Shown here one piece after another: positions 16,901 through 20,000 of a stretch of 20,000 nt of DNA. The stretch lies in assembly GCA_001579985.1 (NCBI GenBank), contig LRSR01005167.1:1-20000 (forward strand), written 5' to 3'. The number at the start of each line of letters is the position of its first letter. The stretch's first letter is position 1. A model generated the notes under the pieces. The model searched no databases, was not told the origin of the DNA, and saw only the letters and a list, made by a program, of their open reading frames with translations. The DNA comes from Hypsibius dujardini (Eukaryota > Tardigrada > Eutardigrada > Parachela > Hypsibiidae). The position numbers and the translations under genes are program-made.

Positions 16901-19321
16901 GCAGAGATACAACTGGAATGCATCATCATGGGGTTGGGCTAGGATATAGAGCCACATTGCCACTTTGCACATCAAAAGACACTTTGAAAACCTTTTTCAA
17001 AAAGTTAGCCAAACAATTCAGTCGCCACTCATCAGCCTGACTCATCTATAACTGACGATTTGTCAATGTCTACCAGAAAAAAGTGCTTAAATCTCTCGTT
17101 TTGATAATGAAAGTACACAACGTAATCCGCAGATTATCGAAGAAAAAACACTCAAAACGAGCATGTTATTTATCCTCCAGTACATCGCAGTGGTTGCAGC
17201 TCTGTTCCCCCTTTTGAGTTGACAGTACAAGCAACGACAAGATTGAGTACACTGGAGTCAGGGGGTATGGGCAAAAGGGGCGGAGCAAGGGGTGGTCAGG
17301 TGGCTGGGTACACTGGAGGGTCCGGGGGTATGGGCAAAAGGGGGCGGAGCAAGGCGTGGTCAGGTGGTTGATTGTTCGATTGCTTGAAAACCACCTCGCC
17401 CCGCCCCTTTTGCCCATTTCCCGGACTCTCCAGTGTGTACTCAGTCTTGTCGTTGACTGTAAGCAGGTTTACAGTTACAGTTTAATGACTTTCATCCTTT
17501 TGCTCTAACAACTAACCAGGGATGATTTTCAACGTGCACACCCGAAATTCGTTCGTTATTTTTTTTTTCATTAGTCCCGTATTTATGATAGTTTTCAATG
17601 TAGTTACTATAGGTGTGCTGCCAAAAACTTTTCTGGCATAATATTATTTTATCGTTGGGGAAAAAAACGATGAAAGATTTACTCTTCTTTCAATGTTCAC
17701 TGTAAAAATTTCAATTTTTGAAATAAGTTTATTAACCCTCTGGTTGCCGGGTGTTTCAGGTATACGGGTAGTGCTGGGTCAGCCAAAGTTGGCTTAAATA
17801 GGGAAAGTACCTAACTTGTATGGTTAACATGACAAGGGTTCATTTGGCACTTTCCCTGCTCGGTTAGTGCCGTACCGCCAGATGGCGCTGTTGCGCCTCC
17901 ACACAACAACCTGACAACAGCTGACATTTTGCCAATAGGGAATCAAAACATCTTCCTAGTGAGTTCAATTTTTTCATTCCGCTCTCGATTGCTTGTTTAT
18001 TTCATTTTCAACTGGATTTCATCGGTATGGTCGCTGGCTAGGACCCTTTTTAATTTCGAAGCCCGGAATTTTTTTTTCAGCACGCACCGCAAGTTATTAT
18101 ACATGCCATTTAAGTTTAAGCCAAGTTTGGCTTAATGAGTTCTCACCACTTCCGAAAGTTTTTTTCAAAAGCGTTTTTTACTTTATATTTTACGGTTCTG
18201 TTAGAGGATCAAAACAAAAAACCTTATCAAAAAAGTGCTAATGCTCGATGAGCAAATGGAGTTTGAAGGAAGAATTAAGCCAGTGTAAGCTGACCGGCAC
18301 TCAGAGGGTTAAACATATTCTGATGCCATCGCAGTTAAAATTCAATTTGAAATCGATCGATATGAGCCAAATTTGTTTTTCGATACCAGGGGGCGGGGTT
18401 ACAGCACGTTCCCGTAAAGTGCACTCATAGTTTACGGCCTAGTTAACCATTGAGTAATAGCTCCGCCCCCCAATCTCCAAAAAACATTCGGCTAATGCCA
18501 ATCGATTGCAAATTAAATTTTGGTTGGGATAAAATATGTTCAAAAAAATTGTGTCTAAAAAAAAGGCATTTTTACAAGTGAAATGGAAAGAAGTGAAGTC
18601 TTCCAGTTTTTTCACAAATTTTAAATTTTAAATTTTAAATTTTAAACAAAAGAAGTATTTGGGCTCACACCAAAAGTGGAACAGTGGAATCTGGCCGCGA
18701 AAATAATTGGCTGGAATTAGGCTACGTTCCTGGCATTATACAGTTTTCGTTATAATTTGTTTACGTTTCGTAAGGAAAAATACAAAAAAAAGAGTCTTTT
18801 CTAAATCAATCCTGTTATACACGTTGCAGTATTCCGCAGCTGTTAACGTCAGTCCTTCGCCCCTCAAAACCTTTTCCGGTATGTGAAGAAGAACCACTTT
18901 TACACACGATTATTTGAATTGATTATGAAGCATTAAGAATTTCATGTTTTTTTTGTTTTAAAAGAAAACCTCCACAGGACGTTTGCCCATTTTTCAAAGC
19001 TGCCCAGCGTCACTTTGATTTGGGTCGAGATCCGTAAGTCTCCGGGGGGGGGGGGAAGAATGATAATAGTGTTTGTCCATTCTTGGACAAAGAGCGTATT
19101 TGTCTCCTACAGTTCCAGTCACGAGAAAATGGGCCTACAATCGAGGAAGGCCAGAAGATCGAGCGGCAGCGATACCGCTGCTGAAGAAGATGCGAACTGC
19201 TGCCAATCACATTGCGGCGAACCATTCCGTGCCGGTTTGGCGTTCGGCGTTTACCGCGGCGCACAAACATCAAGACTTCTTCACCGACGGCATCCATTTC
19301 AACAACAAGTTATTGCAAAAG
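13964..19321 (+). CDS. CASD1/Cas1p-like SGNH (PC-esterase) protein, 5' part
   Basis: Proposed exons are 13964-14250, 15955-16126, 16608-16712, 18830-18878, 18965-19033 and 19113-19321. All phases agree across the joins, giving 297 residues so far. A short cytosolic N-terminus is followed by a membrane anchor at about 29-47. A luminal SGNH fold follows: block I is VVLIGESR with nucleophile Ser113, a middle block is YVILGVGI, and the last block is DGIHF with Asp286 and His289. Order and spacing resemble the N-terminal domain of CASD1, the Golgi enzyme that O-acetylates sialic acid in mammals. Fungal Cas1p acetylates capsule sugar. Human-type GDSR is GESR here. The multi-spanning acyltransferase half should lie beyond the window. 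The last exon could run on to a stop at 19430-19432. The start may instead be ATG 13826. The acetyl acceptor in this animal is unknown. Confidence 0.72.
14261..14324. repeat. Five tandem 12-bp units (ATATGGGACACR)
   Basis: Begins 10 bp after the donor of the first CASD1-like exon (14251, gtaagt). Units differ at one or two bases. Confidence 0.9.
14511..15213. repeat. Three tandem units carrying TGACGTCA sites
   Basis: Units at 14511-14777, 14778-14959 and 14960 to about 15213 begin ttaacgatttt (ttaacaacttt in the third) and contain gatgaaggaggccggtaa. Units 1 and 3 contain two TGACGTCAGC copies separated by about 85 bp with a poly-G run. Unit 2 has only one, with the 85 bp missing. All lie in intron 1 of the CASD1-like gene. 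Confidence 0.88.
14619..15568. mobile_element. Possible composite element with GGCGTTCAACAATGACGTCAGC ends
   Basis: The motif gcgttcaacaatgacgtcag at 14626 (and in the later units) recurs inverted at 15542-15568 (gctgacgtcatttgttgaac). The span covers most of the tandem array plus unique DNA and may be a nested or composite inverted-repeat element. Boundaries are uncertain. Confidence 0.45.
16146..16482 (+). mobile_element. Solo LTR, family 2
   Basis: 337 bp from TGTTAGGCC to ACCAGCA, flanked by AAGT on both sides (16142-16145 and 16483-16486). Parts resemble LTR family 1 (ctattagactgaat, cttatatagt). It begins 20 bp after the donor of CASD1-like exon 2, inside intron 2. Confidence 0.82.
16713..17221. 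other. Intron DNA without recognised elements
   Basis: Part of intron 3 of the CASD1-like gene. An AT-rich run of aat/att triplets lies at 16835-16880. I see nothing else that can be supported. Confidence 0.4.
17222..17460. mobile_element. Inverted-repeat element with internal duplication
   Basis: The left arm (ACAGT..., acgacaagattgagtacact, atgggcaaaaggggcgg) is mirrored at 17401-17460, ending ACTGT. The left arm is followed by a second, near-identical segment (17308-17367), so the element grew by tandem duplication of about 60 bp. No coding capacity. Confidence 0.75.
17736..18308. mobile_element. piggyBac-like non-autonomous element (TTAA flanks)
   Basis: The left end CCCTCTGGTTGCCGG and the right end ccggcactCAGAGGG are inverted repeats. 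TTAA stands at both borders (17732-17735 and 18309-18312). TTAA targets with CCC-starting ends are the mark of piggyBac transposases. The 573-bp interior shows no transposase motif. It lies in intron 3 of the CASD1-like gene. Confidence 0.78.
18386..18525. repeat. GC-core inverted repeat, second copy
   Basis: CCAGGGGGCGGGGT at 18386 is mirrored by AGCTCCGCCCCCC ending near 18471. The right flank gctaatgccaatcgattgca matches the copy at 6176-6300. Confidence 0.68.
18613..18645. repeat. (AAATTTT)n short tandem repeat
   Basis: About four units of aaattttaaatttta in intron 3 of the CASD1-like gene. Confidence 0.8.
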
Positions 19322-19561
19322 GTTTTGCATAAAACAGTTTCTCTCTTTTTGCTATTTCATCTGACAAGGGAACCGAACGGTTGCGGACACGCCGATCTCC
19401 CGAATCGCCGAATTTTTTTTTCTCCAAAATAGTGAACTGAATTAATAGATCTTAGCAAAGAACATTTCGTCTGCAAACGAGTTTTGGTCCAAGCGGGAGA
19501 TGATTCCAAAGTTCCCCAACGGCTTCGCGGGTTTCTTATCCAACTCAAGCATTGATTGTTT
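19322..19561. other. Downstream of the last recognised CASD1-like exon
   Basis: Either intron or the tail of the last exon: the frame stays open to a TAG at 19430-19432. I see no membrane-spanning acyltransferase segment here. Confidence 0.4.
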
Positions 19562-20000
19562 GATTTATGCTTTATGAAAACTCAATTTAATTTTAACCAC
19601 TCAAAAATGTCGTTTTTGAAAAAAAAGTTTGATTTCTAAATTTCTAAACAACTTTCCACTCCGAATTCGATTGACATTATTTGGATGACAGAGGGCGGAG
19701 CTATGGGCTAGTTTCAATCTAGGCTTCCGAGTGCCATTGCAAAAATGAGCCATAGCTCCGCCCCCTGTCATCCCAATAATGTCAATCGATTTCGAATTGA
19801 ATTTGGAGTGGAAAAGTGTTTAGAAATGTCGGAATCAAACGTTTTTCAGTTGTTGGGATCAAAAAAGTTGAAACTTCGAAACATTGCTAATCAATCAATC
19901 AATCAAGCCCCGGAAAATAGCGCAAAGTGGGTGCGGATACTTCAAAAAACGACATTTTAGAGTGGTTAAAATTGAATTGAGTTTTGCTAGAGCATAAATC
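19562..20000. mobile_element. Long inverted-repeat element with GC core, reaching the window edge
   Basis: The left arm begins GATTTATGCT and the window ends with its mirror AGCATAAATC. The arms match over long stretches (aattttaaccact, aaatgtcgttttt, ttccactcc, tcgattgacattatt, gatgacag). The centre carries GGGCGGAGCTATGG and its complement, the same core as at 6176 and 18386. The right end may continue past 20000. No coding capacity. Confidence 0.8.

Noticed and set aside
17929-18241. Overlapping plus-strand open frames inside the piggyBac-like element
   Set aside because: They show no transposase motif, are AT-rich and unsupported by any homology I can see.
18979-19033. Acceptor at CACAG|GACG for the fifth CASD1-like exon
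   Set aside because: It breaks phase with the previous exon; the acceptor at 18964 keeps phase and adds residues that align with CASD1.

Overview
The window is animal nuclear DNA. Its genes are split into short exons by GT-AG introns, one gene family is built of seven-transmembrane receptors, and the spaces between exons are packed with short inverted-repeat transposons, solo LTRs and microsatellites. I could not name the species. A small-genome invertebrate fits, and a tardigrade is a guess only. There are no bacterial operons, rRNA genes or recognisable tRNAs.

Layout. Positions 399-12244 hold three tandem, same-strand paralogues of a divergent rhodopsin-like GPCR. Gene A (exons 399-805, 2567-2837, 3676-4062) and gene C (exons 9099-9561, 11499-11725, 11921-12244) give intact open models of 354 and 337 residues. 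Gene B (5266-5487, 5829-6104, 6967-7418) has lost ICL1 and most of TM2 and carries a frameshift at the end of TM5, so it is probably a pseudogene. From 13964 to beyond the right edge lies the 5' part of a gene resembling the N-terminal luminal SGNH (PC-esterase) domain of CASD1/Cas1p sugar O-acetyltransferases. I rebuilt six exons by matching splice phases.

The main observation is that the three receptor paralogues share none of their six intron positions. Several introns are flanked by short direct repeats spanning the splice junction (AG|GT), and two are largely filled by an inverted-repeat element. The clearest is intron 1 of gene B (5488-5828): 84% of it is a MITE also found inside gene A, and it sits between two copies of CTCAAAGGTAGG. 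This is the pattern expected of introns born from transposon insertion (introners).

The mobile-element load is heavy. There are about 16 inverted-repeat elements, including two related TA-flanked families, one hAT-like element with an 8-bp target duplication and one piggyBac-like element with TTAA. There are also three solo LTRs of one family with perfect 4-bp target duplications, and two loci of a related LTR family. Eleven perfect TGACGTCA palindromes are carried by elements in two clusters. Between genes B and C there may be a small coding relic broken by LTR and MITE insertions.
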